Below, piece after piece: positions 1 through 7,475 of a stretch of 64,000 nucleotides of DNA; positions within the stretch are counted from its first letter, which is position 1, and the number at the start of each line of letters is the position of its first letter. This DNA comes from Sphingomonas guangdongensis. GTDB lineage: Bacteria > Pseudomonadota > Alphaproteobacteria > Sphingomonadales > Sphingomonadaceae. Position numbers and translations under genes: made by a program. Location of the stretch: assembly GCF_900199185.1 (NCBI RefSeq), contig NZ_OBMI01000002.1, positions 434,001 through 498,000 on the forward strand, in the 5' to 3' direction. The notes under the pieces are model-generated. The model did not search any database, was not told the origin of the DNA, and was given only the letters and a program-made list of their open reading frames with translations.

Positions 1-1
1 C

Positions 2-952
2 ACGTCGCTCACCTATGGCGTGGTCGCAGCCGTGAAGGGGGTGGTCACGGGGGATGCGCGCATCGAGTGGTCGCCGACGGTTGTGACCAGCACCGGCAGC
101 TTCGGAACTGACGGGCTCGACCTTGCCGCCGCGTTCGGGCCGGTGACCGGGATCAAGACGCGGATCGCCTTCACCGACCTTATCGGGCTCGTTTCTGCCC
201 CTGGCCAGGTCGCAATCGTTGCGACCGTGAACCCGGGCATCGCCGTAGAAAACGGCACCGTCCGCTTTCAGCTGATCGGCGACAACCGCGTCCGGGTGCA
301 GGGGGCCGAGTGGCCGTTCGCCGGAGGCGCGCTGGTGCTCGAGCCGACGCTGCTCGACTTCAATGCGGATCGAGAACGGCGCATGACGTTCCGGGTCGCG
401 CGGGCGGATGCGGCGGCGTTCCTGCAGCAGTTCGACTTCGACAATCTGAACGCGACCGGCACCTTTGACGGCGTGCTGCCGATGATTTTCGACAGCCGCG
501 GCGGACGGATCGAGGACGGGCGGCTCGCCGCGCGGGGCGGCGGCAGCATAGCTTACGTCGGCGCGGTGACGGAGAAGGACGTCGGCTTCTGGGGCAACCT
601 GGCGTTTCAGGCGCTGAAGGCGCTTAACTACCGCAGCCTCGACATCACGCTGGACGGTCCGCTCGCGGGCGAGATGGTGACCGCCATCCGCTTCTCGGGC
701 GTGAGCCAGGGCGCAGGCACGAAGAGCAACTTCATCATTCGGCGGCTCGCCCGGCTGCCGTTCGTGTTCAACGTGACGGTGCGCGCGCCCTTCCGCCAGC
801 TGGTCGACGCGGTGCGCAGCTACTATGATCCGTCGCGCCTGATCGAGCGCAACCTTCCGGCCTTGCTGCAGGAGCGCCGCCGCCGCGAGGCTGCGCCGCC
901 ACCAGCCGGATCGCCACCCATTCAGCCTCCCGAAAGCGAGAAACGGCCATGA
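2..952 (+). CDS. ydbH: YdbH-type AsmA-like envelope protein (3' part)
   Basis: The reading frame is open at the left edge, so only the C-terminal ~316 residues are present. It resembles the YdbH family, large inner-membrane-anchored periplasmic proteins related to AsmA/TamB and thought to carry phospholipids between the two membranes. The visible part is rich in alternating beta-strand segments and ends in a basic, Pro-rich tail. Identification rests mainly on context: the stop codon overlaps the next start (ATGA), and the following genes encode a YnbE-like lipoprotein and a YdbL/DUF1318 protein, the exact trio known from Escherichia coli. The transport role is established for E. coli and inferred here. 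Confidence 0.8.
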   Translation, partial: TSLTYGVVAAVKGVVTGDARIEWSPTVVTSTGSFGTDGLDLAAAFGPVTGIKTRIAFTDLIGLVSAPGQVAIVATVNPGIAVENGTVRFQLIGDNRVRVQGAEWPFAGGALVLEPTLLDFNADRERRMTFRVARADAAAFLQQFDFDNLNATGTFDGVLPMIFDSRGGRIEDGRLAARGGGSIAYVGAVTEKDVGFWGNLAFQALKALNYRSLDITLDGPLAGEMVTAIRFSGVSQGAGTKSNFIIRRLARLPFVFNVTVRAPFRQLVDAVRSYYDPSRLIERNLPALLQERRRREAAPPPAGSPPIQPPESEKRP

Positions 953-1170
953 TCACAGCAGCAGTGACGATCGCGCAGGCGTGCGCGCGGAGATGGAGCG
1001 TGACGGCAGTGGTGCTGGGGCTGGCAGGGCTGAGCGGCGGGTGCGTCAACGTGACCGCGCCCGACAAGCCGATCGTCATCAACCTCAACATATCGATCAC
1101 GCAGGAAGTGGTGTATCGCCTGGATGGCGAAGCGAAGTCGTTGATCCAGCAGAACCCGGGGATTTTCTGA
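949..1170 (+). CDS. ynbE: YnbE-like outer-membrane lipoprotein
   Basis: A 73-residue protein with a hydrophobic export signal ending in a lipobox (L-S-G-G-C, Cys32). The short mature part carries the motif KPIVINLNISI followed by a helical tail, typical of YnbE. In E. coli YnbE sits in the outer membrane and stacks beta-strands onto YdbH to complete a lipid-conducting bridge. The ATG overlaps the ydbH stop by 4 nt. The first 17 residues are unusually long before the hydrophobic core, so an internal GTG at position 1000 is a possible alternative start. Confidence 0.82.
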   Translation: MITAAVTIAQACARRWSVTAVVLGLAGLSGGCVNVTAPDKPIVINLNISITQEVVYRLDGEAKSLIQQNPGIF

Positions 1171-1172
1171 TC

Positions 1173-1541
1173 ATGAAACTGGCCCTTGCCCTTTCCGCGC
1201 TGGCGCTGGCCGCGGTGTCGAGCGCGGCGCTCGCGCAGCGCGATCCCGCTTATGCCGCCGCGCGGGCCGCGGGGCAGATCGGCGAGCAGGCCGACGGCTA
1301 CCTCGGCATCGTCGGGGAGCCGACCCCGGCGCTGCGCGCGCTGGTCAACAACATTAACATACAGCGCAAGGCGGCCTATGCCCGTCAGGCCGGCAACGGC
1401 GCCACCATTGAGCAGTTCGCCTTTGTCTCGGGGTGCAACCTGATCCTCCAGACCCAGCCGGGCGAGAAGTACCAGACGCCGGCCGGCAGCTGGGCCACGC
1501 GCGGCGCGGGCGCGCCAACCCGCGATCCCCGCTGTGTGTAG
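1173..1541 (+). CDS. ydbL: YdbL family periplasmic protein (DUF1318)
   Basis: A 122-residue protein with a clear Sec signal peptide (residues 1-20, cleavage after A-L-A). The mature domain has the DUF1318 pattern, with a G-x-I-G-E-x-x-D-G-Y-L-G motif near residues 30-41 and a conserved ALVNNINIQRKAAYA helix. In E. coli YdbL is a periplasmic chaperone that keeps YnbE from forming runaway multimers. The gene follows ynbE by 2 nt, completing the ydbH-ynbE-ydbL operon. One late Cys pairs with a second at the C-terminus and may form a disulfide. Confidence 0.82.
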   Translation: MKLALALSALALAAVSSAALAQRDPAYAAARAAGQIGEQADGYLGIVGEPTPALRALVNNINIQRKAAYARQAGNGATIEQFAFVSGCNLILQTQPGEKYQTPAGSWATRGAGAPTRDPRCV

Positions 1542-1544
1542 CCT

Positions 1545-1628
1545 CCGTCACCCCGGACTTGAGTCGGCATCTCGCTGCCTTGCGACAGCGGGAAGGAGCG
1601 AGACCCCGCATCAAGTCCGGGGTGACGG
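1545..1628. repeat. Intergenic palindromic repeat, perfect 18-bp arms
   Basis: Positions 1545-1562 and 1611-1628 are a perfect 18-bp inverted repeat (CCGTCACCCCGGACTTGA and its complement) around a 48-nt spacer. It lies between ydbL and atpI, with no gene inside. The arm sequence resembles abundant intergenic repeats of sphingomonad and other alphaproteobacterial genomes. It may also act as a transcription barrier, but there is no T-run. Confidence 0.7.
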
Positions 1629-1772
1629 CTCCGGAATAGGCGGGGCCTAACTCGGCGAGGTCTCTCCCGACTCGCGCGACGGGCTTTTTGTTGACTCGCA
1701 GATGAACGCTTTCTAAAGCGCGCGTGCCTTGGCGGGCTCGCCGCTCGGCCTTCTGGTTGCCCGCTTTTCCTC

Positions 1773-2108
1773 ATGAAGCGGAGTGCGCAGGTGGCGGAGA
1801 ACGAGCCCGGATTGAACCCTGTTCCGGAAGACGCCCGGCTGCAATCGCTCGACGAGCGGCTGCGGCGGGCGAAGACGGAGGAAGCGGTTAGGTCGGGCGA
1901 GGACAGCGGCAAGGGCGACGGTGACTACCGGCTCGGGAACCGCGTGCTCGCCGAGCTGATCGGGGGAATGATCGGAGGAGCGCTGATCGGCTGGGTGTTC
2001 GATCGGCTGTTCGGTACCTCCCCGTGGTTCCTGCTCGGGCTGCTGTTCTTCGGGATCGTGGCCGCGTTCAGGAACATCATCAGGATTTCCACCAAGCGCT
2101 CGAAGTGA
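1773..2108 (+). CDS. atpI: AtpI/AtpZ family F0F1 ATP synthase assembly protein
   Basis: A 111-residue protein with a charged N-terminal half and two membrane helices (about residues 60-80 and 85-102) separated by a short polar turn. This is the layout of AtpI/AtpZ/AtpQ proteins that open atp operons and assist c-ring assembly or Mg transport. It lies 35 nt upstream of atpB on the same strand. Function is assigned from topology and position; the family is poorly conserved in sequence. Confidence 0.85.
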   Translation: MKRSAQVAENEPGLNPVPEDARLQSLDERLRRAKTEEAVRSGEDSGKGDGDYRLGNRVLAELIGGMIGGALIGWVFDRLFGTSPWFLLGLLFFGIVAAFRNIIRISTKRSK

Positions 2109-2143
2109 TGTTCGGGCGCTTGTCGTAATTTCGGGAAGCAAGC

Positions 2144-2935
2144 GTGTCAGCAGGTTCCGGCAAGATCGACCCGATGCACCAGTTCCAGGTGCAGACCATC
2201 TGGGACGGCTTCCAGATCGGGGGGCAGCAGATCGCCTTCACAAATTCAGCCGCGTGGATGTGCGTGACGGTGGTGGCGCTGTGGCTGTTCATGCTGGGCG
2301 GCCTGCGGCGTCAGGTCGTGCCGGGCCGCTGGCAGATGTTGGTGGAGGGCTTCACCGGCTTCATCGACAGCCTGCTGCGCCAGAACATCGGCAAGGACGG
2401 CCGCGCCTTTCTGCCGTACGTCTTCACGCTGTTCATGTTCATTTTGTTCGCGAATGTGCTGGGGCTGATGCCGCTGGGTGTCGTCGGGGTGCATCCGTTC
2501 ACCTTCACCAGCCACTTTACCGCGACGGGCGTGCTGGCGATCGCCAGCTTCACCATCGTGCTGGTGGTCGGCTTCTGGCGCCACGGCCTGCGCTTCTTCT
2601 CGCTGTTCGTGCCCAAGGGCACGCCGATACCCGTCCTGCTGCTGGTCGCACCCATCGAGTTCGTGTCGTTCATGGTGCGCCCGTTCAGCCTGGCGCTGCG
2701 GCTGTTCGTCGCGATGACCGCAGGGCACATCCTGCTGAAGGTGCTGGCCGGTTTCATCATCAACGCCGCGAACGCCGGCGCGGGCCTGGGCCTGCTGGTC
2801 GGGGTGCCGAGCTTCGCGCTGATGCTGGGCGTTTCCGCGCTCGAACTGCTGGTCGCGGGCGTGCAGGCTTATGTCTTCGCGCTGCTGACATCACTCTACA
2901 TCAATGACGCCGTGCACCTGCACGACCATCACTGA
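2144..2935 (+). CDS. atpB: ATP synthase F0 subunit a
   Basis: A 263-residue polytopic membrane protein, the stator subunit forming the proton half-channels against the c-ring. The essential arginine lies in the LALRLFVAMTAGH helix, and the C-terminal helix ends in an ALLTSLYINDAVHLH segment typical of bacterial subunit a. A GTG start at 2144 is used; an internal ATG at 2174 would give a slightly shorter protein. Spacing to atpE is 41 nt. Confidence 0.97.
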   Translation: MSAGSGKIDPMHQFQVQTIWDGFQIGGQQIAFTNSAAWMCVTVVALWLFMLGGLRRQVVPGRWQMLVEGFTGFIDSLLRQNIGKDGRAFLPYVFTLFMFILFANVLGLMPLGVVGVHPFTFTSHFTATGVLAIASFTIVLVVGFWRHGLRFFSLFVPKGTPIPVLLLVAPIEFVSFMVRPFSLALRLFVAMTAGHILLKVLAGFIINAANAGAGLGLLVGVPSFALMLGVSALELLVAGVQAYVFALLTSLYINDAVHLHDHH

Positions 2936-2976
2936 TCCCCTTCACACACGAAGCGTCTCAACGGGAGTTACGAATA

Positions 2977-3204
2977 ATGGAAGCCGATTCGATCAAGCTG
3001 CTGGGTGCCGGTCTTGCGGCGATCGGTGCGGGCCTGGCCGCGCTGGGCGTGGGCAACGTCTTCGCCGCGTTCCTTGAGGGCGCGTTGCGTAACCCGGGGG
3101 CCGCTGCCGGTCAGCAGGGCAACATGTTCATCGGCTTCGCCGCCGCCGAGCTGCTCGGCCTGCTGGCGTTCGTCGTCGCGGTGCTACTGATCTTCGTCGC
3201 GTAA
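2977..3204 (+). CDS. atpE: ATP synthase F0 subunit c
   Basis: A 75-residue hairpin of two membrane helices. The first carries the Gly/Ala-rich GAGLAALGVG packing motif and the second contains the ion-binding glutamate in GFAAAELLGLL. The polar loop has the conserved R-N-P. No Na+-specific ligand set is apparent, so proton coupling is expected. A ribosome site (GGGAG) lies 10 nt before the ATG. Confidence 0.97.
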   Translation: MEADSIKLLGAGLAAIGAGLAALGVGNVFAAFLEGALRNPGAAAGQQGNMFIGFAAAELLGLLAFVVAVLLIFVA

Positions 3205-3262
3205 CTATCGGTTGGCCGCTGCCCTTCATAGGAGCACGCGGCCGACCCACAAAGGGAGTTCC

Positions 3263-3754
3263 ATGCCTCAGATCGAGCAATTGGCGGCCACCTGGGCGTC
3301 GCAGCTGTTCTGGCTGGCGCTGACCTTCGGCATCGCCTTCCTGGTCGTCGGCCGGGGCATGGTGCCGAAGGTGCAGTCGACGATCGACGCGCGCGACGCG
3401 GCGGTCGCCGCCGACCTAGCCGCGGCGGAAGCCGCGCGCGCCGAGGCGGACGTGCAGGAGGATCGCTGGCGCGCGCAGGAGAATGCCGCGCGCGAGCAGG
3501 CGCAGCGCACGCTCGCCGAGGCGCGTGCCTCCGCGGCGAGCACCAGCGAGCGGACGCTGGCGGAGGCGGGCGAGGCGACCAACGCCCGCATCGCCGCCGC
3601 GGAGGCGGGCATCGCCGCCTCGCGCCAGTCGGCCTTGACCGAGATCGAGGCGGTCGCAGCGGAGGCTGCGCAGGAGATCGTCGCGCGGCTGTCGGGCGCC
3701 AGCGTTGAGCGCGCCGACGCCGATCGCGCGGTGAAGGCGGTGCTGCATGGCTGA
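3263..3754 (+). CDS. atpF': ATP synthase F0 subunit b'
   Basis: A 163-residue protein with one N-terminal membrane helix (about residues 14-32) followed by a long Ala/Glu/Arg-rich coiled coil, the peripheral-stalk layout. Alphaproteobacteria carry two b-type genes, b' and b, and this is the first of the pair. The ATG at 3263 was chosen because an AAAGGGAG ribosome site precedes it and homologous proteins begin just before the membrane helix. It overlaps the next gene by 8 nt. Confidence 0.93.
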   Translation: MPQIEQLAATWASQLFWLALTFGIAFLVVGRGMVPKVQSTIDARDAAVAADLAAAEAARAEADVQEDRWRAQENAAREQAQRTLAEARASAASTSERTLAEAGEATNARIAAAEAGIAASRQSALTEIEAVAAEAAQEIVARLSGASVERADADRAVKAVLHG

Positions 3755-4355
3755 CGTGAACCACAATCTCGAGAATGCCGACAAGCTGCAGGGCCTGGAG
3801 AAGACCGGCGGCGATGCGGTGACGCTGGCGCACGAGGAAGTCGGACCGGAGCACCATGCCGAGCCCGCCTTCCTGGGGCTGGACGCGACAGTGTGGGTGT
3901 CGCTAGCGATGCTGGCGTTCCTGCTCATCCTGCTTGTCAAGAAGGTACCGGCGCTGATCGGCGCCATGCTCGATCGCCAGATCGCCGGCATCCGCCAGCG
4001 GCTGGACGAGGCCAAGCAGCTCCGTGCCGAGGCCGAGGCGCTGCGGGACGAGTACGCCCGCAAGATCGCCGATGTCGATGCTCAGACCGCGGCGATTGTT
4101 GCCCATGCCGAGGACGAGGCGCGTTCGCTGGTCGCCAAGGCGGAGGCTGACGCCGCCGACCTGGTCACCCGTCGCGCCAAGATGGCCGAGGACAAGATCG
4201 CCGCCGCCGAGCGCCAGGCGGTGGCCGAGGTTCGCGCCAGGGCAGTCGATGCTGCGACGCAGGCGGCGGGATCGCTGATCGCGGCACGGCACGGCGCCGA
4301 GATTGACAAGCCGCTGGTCGACAAGACCATCGCCGGCATCGGCCGACTGAACTGA
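3747..4355 (+). CDS. atpF: ATP synthase F0 subunit b
   Basis: A 202-residue peripheral-stalk subunit. A polar N-terminal extension of about 45 residues precedes one membrane helix (about 47-66), which is followed by a long coiled coil rich in Ala, Glu and Arg. It forms a heterodimer with b' and links F0 to the F1 head. The F1 genes are absent here, as expected for alphaproteobacteria where F0 and F1 operons are separate. Confidence 0.94.
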   Translation: MADVNHNLENADKLQGLEKTGGDAVTLAHEEVGPEHHAEPAFLGLDATVWVSLAMLAFLLILLVKKVPALIGAMLDRQIAGIRQRLDEAKQLRAEAEALRDEYARKIADVDAQTAAIVAHAEDEARSLVAKAEADAADLVTRRAKMAEDKIAAAERQAVAEVRARAVDAATQAAGSLIAARHGAEIDKPLVDKTIAGIGRLN

Positions 4356-4358
4356 GCC

Positions 4359-4378
4359 GGCGCGGTTCCGGCCGCGCC
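4359..4378. terminator. GC hairpin between convergent atpF and pabB
   Basis: GGCGCGG (4359-4365) pairs with CCGCGCC (4372-4378) around a 6-nt loop, in the 29-bp gap between two convergent stop codons. No clear T-tract follows on either strand, so it is only a weak terminator candidate. Confidence 0.35.
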
Positions 4379-4384
4379 GCTCCT

Positions 4385-6166
4385 CTACACCAGGCGCGCC
4401 GGAATCAGCCCGCGTAGCGCATTGCCGATGTAGAATCCCTCGGCCAGATCGGCGGGCGTCAGATCGGCCTCGACCGCCTGACCGCTCGCCAGCAGCTCGT
4501 CGCGCAGGATGCCGGGCAAGAGCCCGCGGCTCTCCGGCGGGGTCGCAAGCCGATCGCCGCGGGGCACGAACAGGTTGGTGAAGCTGCCCTCCGTCAGGAA
4601 GCCGTCGGGATCGACAAAGGCGACCTCGAAGGTCTGCGCAGCGGCGCGCGCGTCGTCGTAGAAGGCGCGATCGCCGGTCTTGTGCCGCAGCCGCAGATCG
4701 GCCCGGTCGACCGGCAGTGGAGAGAGGCTGACCTTCACCGGCCCGGCGGGCAGCGCCGGCAACGCGGCGAGCGAGACCTGCACTATTCCGTCGCGCATCA
4801 GGGTCAGCCGCACGCGTTGAGGCACGGCGATCCCGCGCACCGCCCGACCCACAACGTCGCGCATCGCCGACCCGTCGACCTGGTAGCCTAGGATCGCCGC
4901 CGAGCGGGCGAGGCGGGCGAGGTGTCGCTCCAGCCGTAGCACGCCCGCGTCGGGCTCGAACCGCATCGTCTCGATGAGCGGCGTGTCGCCGGGCGGCGTG
5001 ACCGCGAAGCGCGCCTTGGTCCGGCACTCCTCCCATTCCGCCGCCGCCGTGCTGTCCGCGACCACCGCCGATCCAAGCCCCAGCGTCGCGGTGCCGTGTC
5101 CTCGTTGCGCCACATCGGCGTCGATCACCAGCGTGCGAATCGCGACGTTAAACGCAGCGTCGCCGCCCGCGTCGATGTAGCCGAGCGAGCCGGTGTACGG
5201 GCCGCGCGAGTCCGCCTCGACCGCGGCGATGACCTCCATCGCGCGGATCTTGGGCGCACCCGTCACCGATCCGCACGGGAAGGTGGCGGCGAGCACGTCG
5301 ACCGCATCGCACCCGGCGGCGAGATCGGCGGTGATCGTCGAGGTGAGGGTGTGGAGCGTTGGGTAGCTCTCGACCGTGAAGAGCGCGGGGACGTGGACGC
5401 TGCCCGGCACCGCGACCCGCGACAGGTCATTGCGGAGCAGGTCGACGATCATCAGGTTCTCGGCGCGCTCCTTCTCGTCGGACTTGAGAGCGGCGACAGC
5501 GGCCGCGTCTGCCGCGGGAGTGGCGCCTCGGGGGGCGGTTCCTTTCATCGGCCGCGCGATCAGCCGGTCGCCCGCGAGCGTGAAGAACAACTCGGGCGAA
5601 GCGGAAAGCAGCCAGTGCGCACCGGTGTGAACGATTCCGCCCCACCCTGCCGCGCTCGCCGTGCGGAGTCGCGCATAGATCGCGAGCGGGTGTCCGGCGA
5701 AGGGCAGGTCCGCGCGGTAGCTGAGGTTAGCCTGGTAGATGTCGCCCGCCCGGATGAGCTCCGCTACTTCATCGAAGGCGCGCGCGTAGGCGGGGTAGTC
5801 GATCCGCGGGCGAGGCTCGCCGGTCCAGCAGCCGCGAGGATCGGGTAGCAGAGCGGGCAGCGTCGAGCGCTCAAGGAGGGTGACCTGCGGAAACACCCCG
5901 AACCAGGCGAGCGGCGGTGCGCCTGCAGGCGACGACCGCGTCAGTCGATCAAGGCGCGGCTCCAGCGTCAGCCCGGCCTCGTAGCCGAGGAAGCCGGCGA
6001 CGTGCAGCCCGTCGTCGCGCACCCGGCGACAGGCGGCGAGCACGCCGGCGACCTCATCCGGGCGGTGCGCGACAAGGACTTCGGTCGGATCGCGGTAGAG
6101 CCTTGCCACTCCGCCGTCCGCCCGGGCATCGTCCAGGAGCGCGAAGGGAGCGTCGCAGGGAAGCAT
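4385..6166 (-). CDS. pabB: Fused aminodeoxychorismate synthase component I and ADC lyase
   Basis: A 593-residue bifunctional protein for p-aminobenzoate (folate) synthesis. Residues 1 to about 375 are the chorismate-binding PabB domain, with RPMKGTAPRG, ENLMIVDLLRND and the GSVTGAPKIRAME catalytic loop. Residues about 395-593 are a fold-type IV PLP enzyme (PabC, 4-amino-4-deoxychorismate lyase), with the PLP-binding Lys in HKTGDR and the TEGSFTNLF motif. The fusion couples production and cleavage of aminodeoxychorismate. A separate PabA amidotransferase would still be needed and is not in the window. This fusion is common in alphaproteobacteria. Confidence 0.92.
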   Translation of the reverse strand: MLPCDAPFALLDDARADGGVARLYRDPTEVLVAHRPDEVAGVLAACRRVRDDGLHVAGFLGYEAGLTLEPRLDRLTRSSPAGAPPLAWFGVFPQVTLLERSTLPALLPDPRGCWTGEPRPRIDYPAYARAFDEVAELIRAGDIYQANLSYRADLPFAGHPLAIYARLRTASAAGWGGIVHTGAHWLLSASPELFFTLAGDRLIARPMKGTAPRGATPAADAAAVAALKSDEKERAENLMIVDLLRNDLSRVAVPGSVHVPALFTVESYPTLHTLTSTITADLAAGCDAVDVLAATFPCGSVTGAPKIRAMEVIAAVEADSRGPYTGSLGYIDAGGDAAFNVAIRTLVIDADVAQRGHGTATLGLGSAVVADSTAAAEWEECRTKARFAVTPPGDTPLIETMRFEPDAGVLRLERHLARLARSAAILGYQVDGSAMRDVVGRAVRGIAVPQRVRLTLMRDGIVQVSLAALPALPAGPVKVSLSPLPVDRADLRLRHKTGDRAFYDDARAAAQTFEVAFVDPDGFLTEGSFTNLFVPRGDRLATPPESRGLLPGILRDELLASGQAVEADLTPADLAEGFYIGNALRGLIPARLV

Positions 6167-6184
6167 GGCACCTTGCCGAAAAGA

Positions 6185-6260
6185 TGGTGCCGGTTGCAGG
6201 AATCGAACCCGCGACCTTCGGTTTACAAAACCGCTGCTCTACCAGCTGAGCTAAACCGGC
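6185..6260 (-). tRNA. tRNA-Thr (anticodon TGT)
   Basis: A 76-nt cloverleaf on the minus strand. The acceptor stem GCCGGTT pairs with AACCGGC, the D arm is TAGCTCAGCTGGTAGAGC, the anticodon loop is TTTGTAA with anticodon TGT, and the T arm contains GGTTCGATTCC. The discriminator is A and the CCA end is encoded. TGT reads ACA and other ACN threonine codons. Confidence 0.97.
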
Positions 6261-6277
6261 ACGTGTCATCCTTTGCG

Positions 6278-7030
6278 TCAGGTGACGCCGAAGGTCCAGC
6301 CTTCGGTGCGCGCGACCGCCGACGTGAGGGCGGGCGGGTGCCAAAGCTCGGGGCGGTCGGCGACAGTGCGCAGCCAGGCGGCGGTAAGCAGCGCGTCGCT
6401 TGCGTGATCGTCGATCGGGCCGCCGCCGGCGACGTGGGCGCTGCCGATCGCGGTGAGCGCGGCGTTGAGGTCGGCGTAGGTCCGCATCTTGGTGCGGCTC
6501 TTGGTTCGTCCGGCGGCGAGCGCCGCGATGCTGGTGTAGAGCTCGACCACCACCGATCCGGCGGGTGGCAGCGGGTCGAACGGCCACACCGGCAGCGTGC
6601 CGTCGAGCCGGTGGAGCAAGCGCATGCCCGTCAGGCTCGACTTTCCGACCTGCGCCGCGCCGACCAGGTTGAGGTTGCTGTACGGGCTCAGACCCTGCGC
6701 GAGCTGTGCGCGCTCGGTGACACGCAGCCGCCCGCGCCCGGGCTCGAAGCGATCGCCGGTACGCCCGCCATGGCGCCGGAAATGGCGCGCGGCCTCCGGA
6801 TGGTCGACGAAGCTGGCGGCGGAGAGGTGAGGGTCGCCCGAGCATATCCGCTCCACGAGCGCCCAGAGCTCGCGAGCATCGACGGGGCTCTCATCCCAGC
6901 CGGGGAAGTAAGCGCCGCGGTCGATGAAGGGGAATGCGGGACCTAGATCGAAGCCGATCAGCGTATCTGCCGGCGCGGCGCGCACCCAGTCGAGCACGTC
7001 CGCGCGCGACCAGCGGTGCCCGCGATGCAC
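6278..7030 (-). CDS. DUF429-like predicted nuclease-fold protein, start problematic
   Basis: A conserved hypothetical protein whose pattern (GFDLG near the start, VVVELYTSIAAL in the middle, IDDHASDALLTAAWL near the end) resembles RNase H-fold DUF429-type predicted nucleases. The listed GTG at 7030 is the first canonical start, giving 250 residues. The same frame continues upstream without a stop and encodes FAAIDWSGA followed by a hydrophobic strand, which looks like the true N-terminus of the family with a catalytic-type Asp. No ATG, GTG or TTG lies in that upstream frame as far as position 7218. This suggests a frameshift, a non-canonical start, or a +1 shift from the preceding yjbR-like gene. 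The biochemical function is unknown. Confidence 0.6.
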   Translation of the reverse strand: MHRGHRWSRADVLDWVRAAPADTLIGFDLGPAFPFIDRGAYFPGWDESPVDARELWALVERICSGDPHLSAASFVDHPEAARHFRRHGGRTGDRFEPGRGRLRVTERAQLAQGLSPYSNLNLVGAAQVGKSSLTGMRLLHRLDGTLPVWPFDPLPPAGSVVVELYTSIAALAAGRTKSRTKMRTYADLNAALTAIGSAHVAGGGPIDDHASDALLTAAWLRTVADRPELWHPPALTSAVARTEGWTFGVT

Positions 7031-7133
7031 GAGGGCCGGCGGACTGCTGCCGCTTGCTAGCGCAACGGCGATCCCGCGCTGGAGCTCGCCGACCGCACCC
7101 GACCAGTCGATCGCGGCAAACGCGGCGAAGCGG

Positions 7134-7475
7134 TCACGGCCGAGCGCCGAACCGCTCCCGTTGCGCCCGCCGGGCCGCGTCCCACCAGGCGCGGGCGATC
7201 ACCGCCTTGACGCGGTCCGGGTCCGCGCTGCCATAGCGGACCAGCAGCCCGGGCCAGTTCGCATAATGCGCGGTCTGCCAGAAGGTGGCGGGATCGGTCT
7301 CGATCAGCAGCGCCTTTTCCTCGTGCGTGCTGCGGACGTGGAAGCTGCCGACCTCGCGACCGGTCGACACGAACGCCTTGCCGCCCACGGTCACCGCGGG
7401 CTGTCGCCAGGAGGTGCCGGTGGCCGCATCCGGCAGCGACAGCGCGAACGCCTCCACCGCCGCCCAGTCCTTCAT
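7134..7475 (-). CDS. MmcQ/YjbR family DNA-binding-fold protein
   Basis: A 113-residue protein of the MmcQ/YjbR-like fold. Typical segments are the N-terminal ALSLPDAATGTSWRQPAVTV stretch, the GKAFVSTG strand and the C-terminal AWWDAARRAQRERFG helix. Family members form a cyclically permuted DNA-binding-like fold, but their role is unknown. The ATG overlaps the stop of the serine hydrolase gene (ATGA). The gene ends CCG-TGA, and the conserved frame of the next gene runs through this stop in the +1 frame. Confidence 0.82.
   Translation of the reverse strand: MKDWAAVEAFALSLPDAATGTSWRQPAVTVGGKAFVSTGREVGSFHVRSTHEEKALLIETDPATFWQTAHYANWPGLLVRYGSADPDRVKAVIARAWWDAARRAQRERFGARP

Noticed and set aside
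4359..4378. Strong terminator between atpF and pabB
   Set aside because: Hairpin exists but lacks a T-tract on either strand, so it was kept only at low confidence.
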